Source: Uranotaenia lowii (lineage: Eukaryota > Arthropoda > Insecta > Diptera > Culicidae). Taken from it: a stretch of 64,000 nucleotides of DNA. A program made the position numbers and the translations under genes. Each line of letters starts with the position of its first letter. Positions within the stretch are counted from its first letter, which is position 1. Below, in pieces: positions 21,844-33,169 of this stretch. Below the pieces are notes generated by a model. That model made no database searches. It was not told the origin of the DNA and saw only the letters and a list, made by a program, of their open reading frames with translations. The stretch covers positions 1 to 64,000 of the forward strand of contig NW_026597566.1 in NCBI RefSeq assembly GCF_029784155.1, in the 5' to 3' direction.

Positions 21844-22830
21844 TTCGGCGGCCAGTTCCCACATGACCAAGTGTGACGATGGTTTCATCAAGAAAGAAAA
21901 TTTCGTGCACTCCATTAGCACGGCAAACAACGAGACGATACAATCTGTTGTCAGGGGCAACGTCACTATGGTGCTTGAAGAAGGTGCCATCGAAGTACGC
22001 GATGTTCTTCTAGTTCCCGATCTGGCAATCAACCTTCTGTCCTTCAGCAAAATTTGCAACAAAGGGTTGCAGGTGGTGTTCCGAGCCGGTCGTTGCGAGG
22101 TCCTGGATGAAGATGGTGACGTGATTGCATCTGGATCCGAGACAGATGGGCTATACCGGTTGAGCCAAGGGAAACCGGCGAAGTCGATTCCAGCGGAAAC
22201 ATCAGAAGAATCAATGGAATTGTTCTGCGATGTGATTCCAAATCAGCCGAGAACCTAAGTGTGGTTCCGGATCGCGAGCCAAAAGTCGAAACATTGCAGG
22301 ATGATCATCCAGAAGCTGAGCCAAGTGTGGTGGAGACTGATGTTGCGCTCCCGCCGCAACTAAAAACAAGACCAGCTGATGAGCATCAAGGGTCGAGGCA
22401 CAGCGGTAGGGAGCGCGCTTTCCCAGGCAAGTATAAAGACTTTGTTTGTTTTAGTCTTGTTACTGGTCTTGGTCCTTTACAGTACGAAAAGGAGAACGAG
22501 CCAGTAAACTGCACCGACGCTATAGGGCGTGTGAATGTGGCCATGCAGGAAGAAGTGAACGGGCTTGCTGAAAACGGATCTAGGCAGGACGGCGATTCGA
22601 AACAAGCGCATTTCCAAGCGGAAACGAAAATCCGATGGTCGACACCAGCGATACAAGGCGAAGCTAGTGGTAAAAGGTTATGCGGATGCCGATTGGGGAG
22701 GAGATCCAGATACTCGAAAATCCATCATGGTCTTCAAGACGATGGGAGTAGCGAAATCCTCGACGGCCACGAGGAAACCAAGACAGGCAAACGACCCAGG
22801 AGGGAATCTGGTGGCAGATTTTAAGAAGGA
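21841..22830 (+). pseudogene. copia-type pol remnant (protease, then fused ends of RT and RNase H)
   Basis: The protease starts with FDSAASSHMT at about 21,839, which carries the active-site D-S/A-A pattern. It runs through LLVPDLAINLLSFSKI to DGLYRLSQGK near 22,160, the beginning of the GAG-pre-integrase region. Integrase is gone. From 22,380 the linker before RT is recognisable (RHSGRERAFPGKYKDFVC), then the RT start (AMQEEVNGLAENG). After a frame change comes RYKAKLVVKG, fused directly to YADADWGGDPDTRKS of RNase H. The RT palm is absent. The element ends with a stop before the polypurine tract. Confidence 0.85.
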
Positions 22831-22849
22831 ATCATAGGTTAAGGAGGAG

Positions 22850-23030
22850 TGTTGAGTTTATGATAAATTATAGTAACCTATGAATCCGTTGTCAAGATAA
22901 ACAAACTGTATCCAAGCAATATGTTTTCCTGTCGGGTATAAAAACCTGCTCGGCAGCTAATAAATTCTATTCTAAGTTTTTACTTCAACCAAACTACACG
23001 CGTTTCTTTTCGCCACGCCACTTTACAAGT
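22850..23030 (+). repeat. 3' LTR of the copia-type element
   Basis: It starts TGTTGAGTTTATG and ends CTTTACAAGT, matching the 5' LTR. It differs by a few bases and small insertions (for example CCTATGAATCC for CCTGAATCC). The divergence between the two LTRs shows the insertion is not brand new. Confidence 0.9.
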
Positions 23031-23192
23031 AAACTGATTCTAAAAATATATGAAATATATTAACACCTTGACAATTTTGAAACTATCATTTGGGTACTTG
23101 CACCCCGCTGATCCTAAGCATCTCAATTTTAATAAAAACTTAACCTATTTAAAATAATTTGATCATTTGACAAGTTGATAAATAGACAATTA

Positions 23193-24189
23193 CCATCAAG
23201 ACGCCATTCACCGCCCAGACACCATTTACCGCCCGAAATCACCCTTTTGTGTGTATTTTGAAAAAAACTGGGATGTTTTCTCCAAATATAAGACCTGTGT
23301 TCTGTGTCGGCATCATTGTTCGACCATTTCACTGAAAAAACATCACTTAATTATGCTAAATATAGCCAGAAATAAAATATTTGGTTTTTCGTTTCCGGTC
23401 AAATTATTGAATTCGACGCCTGTTAGCGAACTAAGCATTACTGTACTCCTAGGGCAAAAAGGGTTTTTGTTTACTAGATAGTACATATTGGACCTAAAAT
23501 CAACTTGAAACGATAGTTTTATTTTCGTAGAATAGATTTGCATAAAAAAAATTTCGATTTTTTCAATAGTTGTTGTTTTTTGAAGCGTTTAGTGATGGGC
23601 GGTAATTGGTGTATAAAAAAAAGTGTGGGTTCCTAATGACCGGCCACGCACAATTTCTTTGTTTTTAACGCATGTATTGTGCCAAATGTGTAAATTGTAA
23701 GAAGCATATAGTTTGATTATGTTAGAAAATGATGTTTTATTGCTGAAAGTAACCGGTTACTTGAGGTTGTTTGCCGGGAATCATCATTTTGTCAGTCAAC
23801 GCACTTTGTTAAAATTTGTACTAAATTTGCGGAAAAAAATTCACAAAATGTATTCTCTAAAGAGCCAAAATATGGTTTTGACAGCTCGTTGCATGGAAAA
23901 TACTAAAAAGAACAGTTTCCGTGTTGTTTAGATAGTTTTTCCTTGAAAACATTATCGATACCCGAAAAAGTCGAGTGGGCGGTAATAGGGCCAGTTGAAC
24001 ACCCCAAAGTTTAGTTAATTATTTTGAAAAGCGTACATTTTTCGCATTCCACTAATTTTTTTATTTAAAGTAGAGCAGTTTTGGGATGTATTGGAAAAGA
24101 AAGCGAATAAAAATCTGCCGTCGTTTTTTTATTACACATGTTTGAAGTTGAAAAACCGCTTAACTGGGCGGTGAATGGCGTCTTGATGG
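23193..24189. mobile_element. Non-autonomous TA-flanked inverted-repeat element (GGGCGGT family)
   Basis: The ends are a perfect inverted repeat of about 26 bp, CCATCAAGACGCCATTCACC followed by GCCCAG. TA lies on both sides (23,191-23,192 and 24,190-24,191). The motif GGGCGGTNAATNGG or its complement recurs inside (near 23,212, 23,228, 23,594, 23,975 and 24,168). No transposase is present. TA flanks point to the Tc1/mariner group or a relative. Confidence 0.82.
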
Positions 24190-24199
24190 TATAAGGCAT

Positions 24200-25058
24200 G
24201 TCGTGTTTTTCATCATTTTTATGACTTTGGACGTTTTTTAATAGATTCGTATAGAAATAGGGAGATCGAATCTGATTTAAGACGGCCTGAGCCGTATTTT
24301 AAAGTATTTTTCCAACTGTTTTGAAAAAAAAAATGACGGATTTGGTCAGTCAGTTTTTTCTGCTCAACAATATTGGCTAAAAATTGCAGCTTCTGTCTGT
24401 CGCAAAATTGTTTTCTTTAAAATTAAATTCATTGATATTTTTTAATTTCAAAACCTATGACATTTCGACAACAAAATCTCTCTCACATGAGTTCGACATT
24501 CCGAATAAGATTGTATCAAACAAATGACCTGTTGAACTCATTCCAAACGAACACCCAAAGATCTTATTCTATGCCAAACATATTTATCAACTATCGAATG
24601 ATAGCATTTGCAGAAACTGCAAATTCGATCGGAAGGTTGATTATCTTTATCGTTCCTTCCTTTATCAGCATCAGCACAACTATTCCAAATGATGCCTCCA
24701 CCGTTTTCACGGTCAAGGTATGTACGTTGGATAATAGAAAAAAAAACAACCTTTACCATATCTATATCAACAAGCTCGGATAGCAAGCAAGCCAGAGATG
24801 ACAGGACGATAAACAAGTCTGTCTGTTTATCTCGGGCAAGCACCTTCAGTTTAGAAAGCCAAAACACCAAAATCAGAACTGTGAATACCTTCCTAGCGTC
24901 TGGGACACGACTGGTGTAGAATTATCTCACCCACCAGTAGAACTAAGCAATGATTTGCTAATTTTTGTGTTTTTTCTCTCATTTCAGCTTCCAGATTTTT
25001 TTCCAAAAACTTTTTACCGTAAAATACTCAAGAGTAATTGCTCAAAAACGTTTTGATC
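24200..25058. other. Upstream region of TANGO2
   Basis: No conserved gene is recognised. Short ORFs occur on both strands at 24,457-24,919. The segment just before the TANGO2 start probably holds its promoter and 5' UTR. Confidence 0.35.
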
Positions 25059-25948
25059 ATGTGCATTCTATTCATCTTCGTCAACAATAATGGGAAACCG
25101 ATTGCCGGCCAGTACCGACTGATAGTGGCTTCCAATAGGGACGAGTATTACGCTAGGCCGGCTTTGGAAGCAGGACCCTGGGTCGAGAGTCCCCATGTGA
25201 TTGGGGGTCGTGATATGGAACCCGGCCGAGAGGGTGGAACCTGGCTCGGGGCTAGTGGTCTCGATGGCATTATCAAAGTTGGTGCCCTACTTAACGTTAC
25301 GGGCGATAGCAAGCCTAATGTTACCGTGGGTCGGGGGCCAATAGTGGCTAACTATTTGAGCGGGAGTCAGACGAATGTGGAGTACAGCAAGGGCTTGCTG
25401 GCAAATGACAACTACGGTCCGTTCAATTTCGTCTCGGTGCAACTGGATAGGTCAGAAGCTTCCGTAATGCATGCTAGCAATTCTCCCCATAAGATCGATA
25501 ATTGTCCGCTGGACGGGGCGCTAGGATTCGGGAATAGTACTCTGGACGTGCCACTACAAAAAGTTCGTTACGGAAGGAAGAGATTCGAGGAATTGGTGGG
25601 AAGGCAGCTGGACGTAAATGGGCAAGACGAGCTGGTGGAGGATCTGCTGCAATTGCTGAGCAGTAACGAAAAGTATATTCAGAAGAATTTTCGAAAGAAA
25701 AAAAAAAACTTATTTTCCTCTATTTTTTTAGATACTTCCCAGATGCCGAACTGAGTCGCCGGGCACCGGATTGTGCGGAGATGTTAGCACATATAAACGT
25801 GCGACACCCCAGTGAAGGTTATGGCAGTCGTACTCGAACCGTGATTTTAGTAGATCATGAAAACCGTATGGATTTCATCGAAGAGACTATGGTTGGGACA
25901 AATCCGGATGGAGAATGGAAGCGAACCCATCTTCAAAGACAGTGGTAG
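25059..25948 (+). CDS. Tango2: TANGO2 homolog (transport and Golgi organization 2, NRDE domain)
   Basis: Two exons, 25,059-25,672 and 25,732-25,948, are joined across a 59-bp GT-AG intron in phase 2 and give 276 residues, the same length as I recall for human TANGO2. The chosen ATG gives the family's Met-Cys start (MCILFIF); a longer upstream frame exists but lacks this. The NRDE motif is at residues 24-30 (SNRDEYY), followed by GGRDMEPGREGGTWLG near residue 45 and NYGPFNFV near residue 118. After the splice the protein continues KYFPDAELS. TANGO2 is a conserved protein linked to mitochondria, lipid and secretory function; its exact activity is unsettled. A poly(A) signal AATAAA is at 26,157. 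The gene converges with Rrp12, whose stop lies 260 bp downstream. Confidence 0.95.
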
Positions 25949-26207
25949 ACTTTTCATGCAATCAATCGAAGACTTCACTCCTCCTATGTAACAGGAAAAT
26001 TGCAACCGATTCAGGCTTTCGGACCAATGAGCAGCATCGTGCTATTTGTTTGTGTGTTTATTTTGTATTAGAATGTATTTACATGTTTTCCATATATTTC
26101 CACACGTTGCGACGTGTAATAGCATAAAAATACTATTGAATCATATTTAAAAATCCAATAAAAAAATTTAAATTTTATAACTACACTTACCACATATGTG
26201 TCCGAGT

Positions 26208-29200
26208 TTAGGATGATTTCTTCGAACCACCACTCTTCTTCAGCAGGCGATTCTTGGCGCCGGCCGCGGCCCCCTTCCTGGCACCCTTCACAATACTCTT
26301 GAATTGGCCAGAATTTTTTGCACGTTTTCTGAAAATAAATTTAAAATTAAAAAAAAATAGCACATACATACATATTGGTATAGTGATAGTGGTATAATTT
26401 AGAGTTCTGAATCAAAAATTGTAATATTAAAATAAAGACTGAGAAAAATTCTTTTAACTGTTTTGGAAATTAATCTAAAAAGGGAAGTTGAACACCCGAA
26501 ATTCCTTCCGTTCGCACTTTGCTGCATTAATACATACCTCCTGTTGAGAGAATTCCTGCTCAGCGGAACATACGCATAGGGTTCGTGTTTGCCCTTCTTC
26601 AACATGTCGCCCTGAGCCTTCTTGCTCTTGTACTCGGTACCGGTGGACGCATACGATTTGGCCGTCCGAGCACTCTTATTCGATTTCACCGATTTGCTGC
26701 TGTAGCCAGACTTAACGGAAGCTGCCACCGGTCGATGGATACCCTTGCCGCCGGCCACATATCCACTCATACCCGACCGCATACTCATCGCTTCCATGGC
26801 CTTACGCTTCCTAGAAGGACCTTCATCCTCATCCATTGCTTCTTTCTTATCGTCTTCATCGTCGTCACTGTCACTATCGTCCTGATCGTAAACTCGCTTC
26901 TTGGCCTTATCCTTGTAGCCAACGTTCTCATCCGGGTCCTCGTCCGAATCCGAGTAGTCTTCGATATCTTCGATGATCAGACGGCCATCGGATGCCGTGG
27001 CAAAGCCACGATTGGCGTCCTTCTTTTTAGCAAACGCCTTTCGGCCCTGTTCTGATGTACCCGGTTCCGATTGATCCATTGGCCGGGATGCTGAAATGAA
27101 AAGACATTTTTCAATTTTGATCTAATTCTACATTTTCAAATTGCTGTCCTACTTGTAATTTTGCTGATGGCATCCAAGTCCGCCAAATCAACTATATTGT
27201 CCGGAGATTCCTTGATGAAAGTGTTCATCTTTTTACGAGCCTTCTTTTCGTCCTCCACACCAGAGTCTGAATCAGAATCGGAATCTGCCAGAATATCATC
27301 GATCCTAAAATAGCGAAATCAACCCTTTAGCACCTGTTTTCCATTCACGGACAAATACAAACTCACGTCAAACTCTTCTTCTCTAAATGCCCGGCCAGTT
27401 CGTCATCTACATCATCATCGTCATCGCTGTCGGCTCCCTTTCGTTTTTTCTTCGAATCCTCCAGCTTATTTCGCTTGGCCCGCGCCAGATCCTTTCGAAT
27501 CTTCTTCAACCGCTTGTGCGTGGTTTCATCGTTACCGGGAACCAACTTAACAATCTCATCCGCTCCGAATCGTTTACACAGCCGTGTCAACGTGTACCCC
27601 ACAATCAACCGACAGTGGCGCTTGGTATCGGCAACCATTTTCGAAAGAGCTTTCACAATCAACGCCAGATAGTTTGTGACCAACGGGATCGGTAGAATCT
27701 TGATGTAGATGAGCAGGAAGTTCAGTGCGGCATCGACCTCGCTGCGGTTGTTGCCGACCACAAATGTGAGCACCTGTTCCAGCATGAAGCGTAGCGTGTC
27801 CACTTTAAGGGTGCCGGTAAAAGTTTGCAGAACGTTCTTCAGCACCCAAATGGTGTTGCAGATCAGAGCACTATCGCCGGTGAAGCCCGCGATCAACATG
27901 TCCACGAACTCGTTGATTTTACCTTCGCTCTGAAATAAGCGAAATTAAGAAATTATTGTTCAATATCGTTATGAAATGAAAAAAAAAATTGGCAATTTTA
28001 TTCCTGTTTATTTTAATGTGAGATATAAAGACGTTTAAAATTTTAATAATTTTTGTCATGTTTTTTATCTTTTAATCATTTTTCCCTTTTTTGTTATTTT
28101 TGTAATTTTTATCAACAAAATTGACAACAATGATAGAGGTAATTGATCTTCTATCATTTTTGTCAATTTTGTTTTTTTTTGTAATTTTTGCCCTTTGTGC
28201 TATGTTTGTCATTGTTGTTACTTTTGTGGTTTTTGTAACTTTTTGATAAGGTACACCGGGGCAAGTGCAAACGGTTTTCACCATAGTTCAACTTTCACAT
28301 GTCCTAAAAAATATGTATAAGTTCAAAAATTATCAATTATCGTTCGTTGCATCACTAAAATAGTTCTCAACAAATTCCCGCTGAAAGTGAAAAATAAAAA
28401 AATGTTGGTAAAAAGTAACGGTGCTTTTGTGGAAAAATTTCAAAATTTGCACTTGCCCCGTTTATGGGGGCAAGTGCAAACGCAATACTTTTTCCAAACC
28501 AATTTACAGATGAGTCAGTGTATCGGTCCTAAAATGAATTGAATACATGTGCCGGTACGTTTTATCAACTTTTATTAATATATTTGCTGTTTTCTTGCAA
28601 TATTGATAACTTTTTGGAACTTCATTTTTGGTGACTGGTGTTTAAAGCAAAAGTCCCTCTTTTACTGATGCATTACGGAACTTTGAACATCCGCTTCAGA
28701 TACAACACTTTGGATACCCCTTCTGACCATTTTAATATAATGCTGAACCATTTTGGTGATGAATTTTCTGAAATGGCTGATGTTACATGGCTTAAAGGTG
28801 CGTTTGCACTTACCCCGGTAGTGTCGTTTGCACTTGCCCCGCAGTGTGGGTTAACAAGAGCGAATATTATTTTCACAACTTTCGGGGTGTACTGAAAATT
28901 TATCATAAATTTTCTGTTTTCACTTGAATATCGATCTCAAACACTCACCTTTTAACGAAAATTCGGATTTGAATGCCCTTTTTTGTAGCCAAAATATGCA
29001 AAACAAAAACACACTGTTCATGTCTAGTACGTACTTGAACTCGTGAGTGATCAAACAGTGCCGCGTTTTTAGTGAAAAATTTAAAGAAAGTTTAGTTTAT
29101 CTATGTCAGATTGTTTGTTTGGGTCTAAACAACAATTTCTAGAAGAAGAAATATTTTTTACTTTTTTTGTAACAGAGAAAAGTTGAACGTTTGCACTTGC

Positions 29201-32200
29201 CCCGAGTTTGCACTTGCCCCGGTGTACCTTATAATCTTTTTTTAAAATAATTTTTGCTTTTGAATTTGAATCTTTTTTTTTTGTGTTTTTATCTTTTTTT
29301 TTTCAACAAATCATTTCTTTTTCAAAACAACGGAGGGCTACTGTTTCCAAGAGACAATGCCTGTAATAGGGGTGGCTCCAGAGAGTAGAATAATTCTACT
29401 CTCTGGAGCCACCCCTATTTTGGTCTAGCGTGAAATTGTTAGAATTTGTTTATCAATTTTCAAAAATTATTGAGTGTAGGATTTCCAAAGCAACATAATA
29501 TCTCGAAGCTCTCTGAAGGCTTATTTGAGTGAAGGATACAAAATTGATTTAAATTCAATTTTGCTGTAAGTTTGTTTATTCATCAGTTAGCAATGGCTGA
29601 TTTTGATCCATGATTTTTAAACGACAATTCACCTAAAAACGCGATGATAGACAAAACCTGACACAAACATTCAAATTCAAAGAGTAAAATTCTTTCAGAA
29701 TAAACGTCTAAAACATTAAAACCCAAAATGTGACTTTTTCCCTGTGATAATTAAATGCAATTTGTTCCTACTCACGTTATACATGTTGCCGACCATTTCG
29801 ATGAGATCGTTAGACAGATTCTCCTGCTTGACGGCTTCCACATTGTAGGACGCAATTGCTTCCGGTACGGTTCGGGTGATGATTTTGTTTCCGATCTTAC
29901 TGTCCGGATTCTTTTCGATCATCAACTTGAGACAGCTGTAAATTGAAATTAGTTTTAATAAATGTTTAGTTTAAATTTAAAGAAAACTTACGCCAAACGT
30001 GGTGCCTGAATGCCGTCAAAGGTAGAATGGAGCGTTCCCAACAGGAGCTTTTCAATGTTGCCCCGTTTATTCTGGACAAATTCGACGCACCCCCCATTAT
30101 CGGAGGCCAAAATTTCGCGCAACAGTTTGAAGGCTTTCTTCATTTGGCGGCGAACGTTGGCATTCGTTTTGGCGACCGTTTCCTGAGTTTTGTCTCGTTT
30201 CAGAATGGCCGTGATGTATCGTTGGTAGATGTCGTCTAGCTTTTCCGCCGATTGGTACAGGGACAGCTGTTCGACGATGTCGAACAACATATCGTAGATG
30301 AACGTTCCCGGAGCTTTGGAGGTCATCGATTCGACCGCTACGCTGTGCATTTCTTCGAGAATCGGTCTAGGTGTAATCGAAAGAAAAGCTTTGATGGTCT
30401 CGAATGTGGTCTGGCGAACTTCGTTCTCATAGCTGCCTTTGGGCTTTGTGGTGTAGATGTTGAACAGACGAGGAAGGAAGTTTTTGGCATATTTGCCAAC
30501 CTCAGCCTTGTCGCTGTCTGATTCGAGATGGATGATGAGTTCCTTAAGACCGTCCAGTATGGGTGCTCGGAAGTCGGCATTTTCGTTCAGGACTGTACCG
30601 AGAGTTTTTGCTATCAAACGGAAGTTAGTAACATCCTTAGGCCGACGACAGAAACCAGGGAACAGACCCCAAAGTTGACAGCTGAGCAGTTCGAAAATGT
30701 GAGCCTGGTGTTTGTTATCGGACTCTTTGAATTTGTTCCACAGCATATAGCATTGGTAGGCTAGCTTCAAGATGACGTTGTTGAATATTTCCAACCGCGA
30801 TTGATTGAGTCCTTCTCGAAGTAGTGGAAGCAACCAGGTTCGCTCCAGATCAATTTTACCGGATTCCTCTGCCAGTGGGATGCATTGTAGGACCAATCCT
30901 GTGTCCATGGAACCGATTGCTTGAAGAACTGCGTGTTCAACTTGGATGCGAGAGGACGATTGTGGATCGTAACGGTTTCCTAAGGTTTTAAGGGCTGGAG
31001 CCAAGGTTTCTCCGAAATGTTTGCCAGCAATGTCGAACGAAATAGCCATTATAATTAACACTTGATTGGAAGCATGACCAAATGGTGCTGAGTTGAGGGT
31101 TTCCGCGATACTTTTCAGCACCCGGTCAGTCGGGACACGGTGCTTCTCGACTTCCTCATCTTCACAACACGGTTGTACACATTCGTACAGAATATCTTTT
31201 AACGAATTGGAAGCAGCTGAAACGACTTCCATTTTGTCGGAACCCCAGAAATCTCGTACGCAAATTTCCACAAATCGGGGCAATGCACTGCTGCACATGG
31301 TAAGATTGTGCTTGGCCAAGAAAAGATGACCTTCCTTAAGTACAGCTAACCACGCGATAATCTGCTTGCAGTCTGATTTGTCCGGACGATAATCGTAGAG
31401 TGCCGCAAGTAATTTACCGGCTAGCGGCGGGGTAAGATTTTCTGTTCTGGAAGAGAACAGCGAATGGAAGGTTTGGAAACAGTTCGTCCGAATCAGCACA
31501 TTGGTGGCGGTCATGATCGAAAGCAGACTTTCGGCCACCAACTTGATGTCGTCCTTGGAAAACCCTGCGAGGGCATTGTGCAAAAGTCCCAAGGTGTGAA
31601 GCACAACCGTCTGGTTGTTGGCGATATTTTCCGGGCTAAACTGGCCCACGCAGAACTTGGCTACCCGACCGCCGATAGGGTGGCATTTGACCAACAGTTT
31701 TGTCGGCTCTTCGTCGCACATTTTATCCTCGTCTTCCTCCTTGTCTGTTATTTTTATGTTAAAAAAATATATTTATTAGTACTTATATAAAGATGATCTA
31801 GGTTATTGAAATTTTCCGTGCTTACCCGGCTTCGGCGGCAGCATGAAGCAACTGCCATGGATGATGGCCACCACCGCATGTTGAGCTGCTTTGCGTACCT
31901 TTGGTTTGCTGTGAATGACAAAGGCCAAAATTGCATCCAGAAATTTAACCGTCGACGAGAGCTTCCACTGTGAATATTCCTGGGCACGCAGCAAAACGGA
32001 CAAACATCCGATCACACTGCGCATCACATTTTGATTATCGGTTTCGGCAAACCGTTCCAACAGTGACAACAAGGACTGAGCCGTTTCGGAGAATTTCTTC
32101 CTCAGAACAGCTTCCGGTACTGATTTGATTCCCATGGCCAAAAGTGAAACGGCTGCCACCGTGTCGTTTTCTTCCTTGGTAGCTTCAATCGTTTCCATCA

Positions 32201-32738
32201 ACGCCAGAAAATACTCGGTGCTACTTTGGCCGCCACCCTTTTCCTTCAAGACTTCCGTCAAGGCAGCCAAAATAGCCAACATGTCCTTCTGCAGCTGAGA
32301 ATCAGCTCGAAAATTGTTCAACAGCTTTTTGAAACTCATATTACTACAGGCGCTATAGTTCGAGGCAAATGTTTGAAACGTCTTGAAAGTTCCTAGCTGG
32401 GACTCAGTCATTCCATCCGCACCCTCCAGGATCTCGTTCATACTGAACGATCGCATACTTTCCGCTATATCGTTCACGGTCGGGCCACCCTTGTCCGCCT
32501 TGGCCCCACCGCTATAGGACTGGACTGCATCGTGCTTCAGAACTGCTTCCAAAGTTAGGCGACTGGCCGGGGAACCATCTGCAGCCGGAGCTGGAGCCAA
32601 GCTCAGATTCGATTGGAAGAATCGCCCCTTCGCCTTGGCTCGGTGCTTGTTCGTTTCCGGATTCGACGACGAAGCCGTACCCCGAGCCCACCGTTTGCTC
32701 CCTACCTTCTTCTTCAGCTTGGAACGAAATTTAGCCAT
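26208..32738 (-). CDS. Rrp12: RRP12-like ribosome biogenesis protein (NUC173/HEAT repeat)
   Basis: Seven exons with in-frame GT-AG junctions: 32,738-31,826; 31,744-29,992; 29,935-29,776; 27,929-27,367; 27,304-27,153; 27,090-26,538; 26,328-26,208. Together they encode 1,404 residues. The start [20 protein letters not shown] is basic, as in the family. The long middle is HEAT-like helical repeat containing the NUC173 domain (for example [20 protein letters not shown] in exon 2). The C-terminal third is charged, with acidic stretches ([21 protein letters not shown]) and a Lys/Arg-rich end, also typical. RRP12 helps mature and export both ribosomal subunits and works in the nucleolus and nucleus. 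The 1.85-kb intron between exons 3 and 4 carries a TA-flanked DNA element. The gene is head to head with nbs. Confidence 0.95.
28249..29229. mobile_element. Non-autonomous TA-flanked inverted-repeat element in an Rrp12 intron
   Basis: The ends are perfect inverted repeats starting AGGTACACCGGGGCAAGTGC and continuing AAAC, with TA on each side (28,247-28,248 and 29,230-29,231). The palindrome extends one or two bases outward. GGGGCAAGTGCAAACG or its complement recurs inside (about 28,448, 28,468, 28,800, 28,826 and 29,189), partly as facing pairs. There is no transposase. Size and design match the element at 23,193-24,189, although the motif differs. Confidence 0.85.
29365..29419. repeat. 55-bp perfect palindrome
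   Basis: Two 27-base arms (AATAGGGGTGGCTCCAGAGA...) are exact reverse complements around a single A. It lies in the Rrp12 intron. The arm contains GTGGCTCCAGAGA, which is also found twice in each unit of the duplication at 5,956-7,671. Confidence 0.95.
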
Positions 32739-33169
32739 TCTGAAATCTTCTAGTTTGCACTAAATTCACGTTTTTCAATAAAAGAAAACTTTTCAAAAGC
32801 CACCTCGTGTGTGCGACCATGCACGATCACTTTTCGCTGTATAAATGGCGAAGGAGATAGAGAGGAACAAAAATAACAAAAACAAACGTGGTTTCGTTTT
32901 GCCGGCAACTGTCAATCGAATTCGTTAAGCCAATACTCAAACCATTCGGGGAGGCGGGATTTAAGCCGGCGCTTTTATTAGGTTGATGTCAGCTCACCAG
33001 TATTTGGATTTTCTGTTTTGGTGCGCGAATAAGCAAAAATTTCAAACAAAATGCAGCAACTCGGGTTCGGCTACCGATAACTGTTTTTCTTAATCCTGTT
33101 TTTTCCTGTTAAAACTGTTGTTAATAATTTGTTCTTGTTTTAAATTGTTCGTTAAGTACGCGTGAAACT
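32739..33169. promoter_or_regulatory. Divergent promoter region between Rrp12 and nbs
   Basis: 431 bp separate the start codons of Rrp12 (-) and nbs (+), so both promoters and 5' UTRs must fit here unless there are upstream exons. No TATA box with confident placement was found. Confidence 0.5.

Larger units (their letters stand above)
20844..23030 (+). mobile_element. Internally deleted copia-type LTR retrotransposon
   Basis: The element is about 2.19 kb, bounded by two similar LTRs and by the 5-bp duplication AAACT (20,839-20,843 and 23,031-23,035). The 5' LTR is followed at once by GGTTATGATGGGCCC, which resembles the initiator-tRNA primer site used by Drosophila copia. A purine-rich AAGGAGGAG precedes the 3' LTR. 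Gag, a protease and a GAG-pre-integrase start are present. Integrase and nearly all of the reverse transcriptase are missing. It could only move with help from a complete copy. Confidence 0.92.

Noticed and set aside
21391..22062. 223-codon minus-strand ORF
   Set aside because: It lies opposite the copia gag and protease frames and has no domain. It is a shadow.
26585..27055. 156-codon plus-strand ORF
   Set aside because: It is antisense to Rrp12 exon 6; the hydrophobic residues come from reverse-reading acidic codons.
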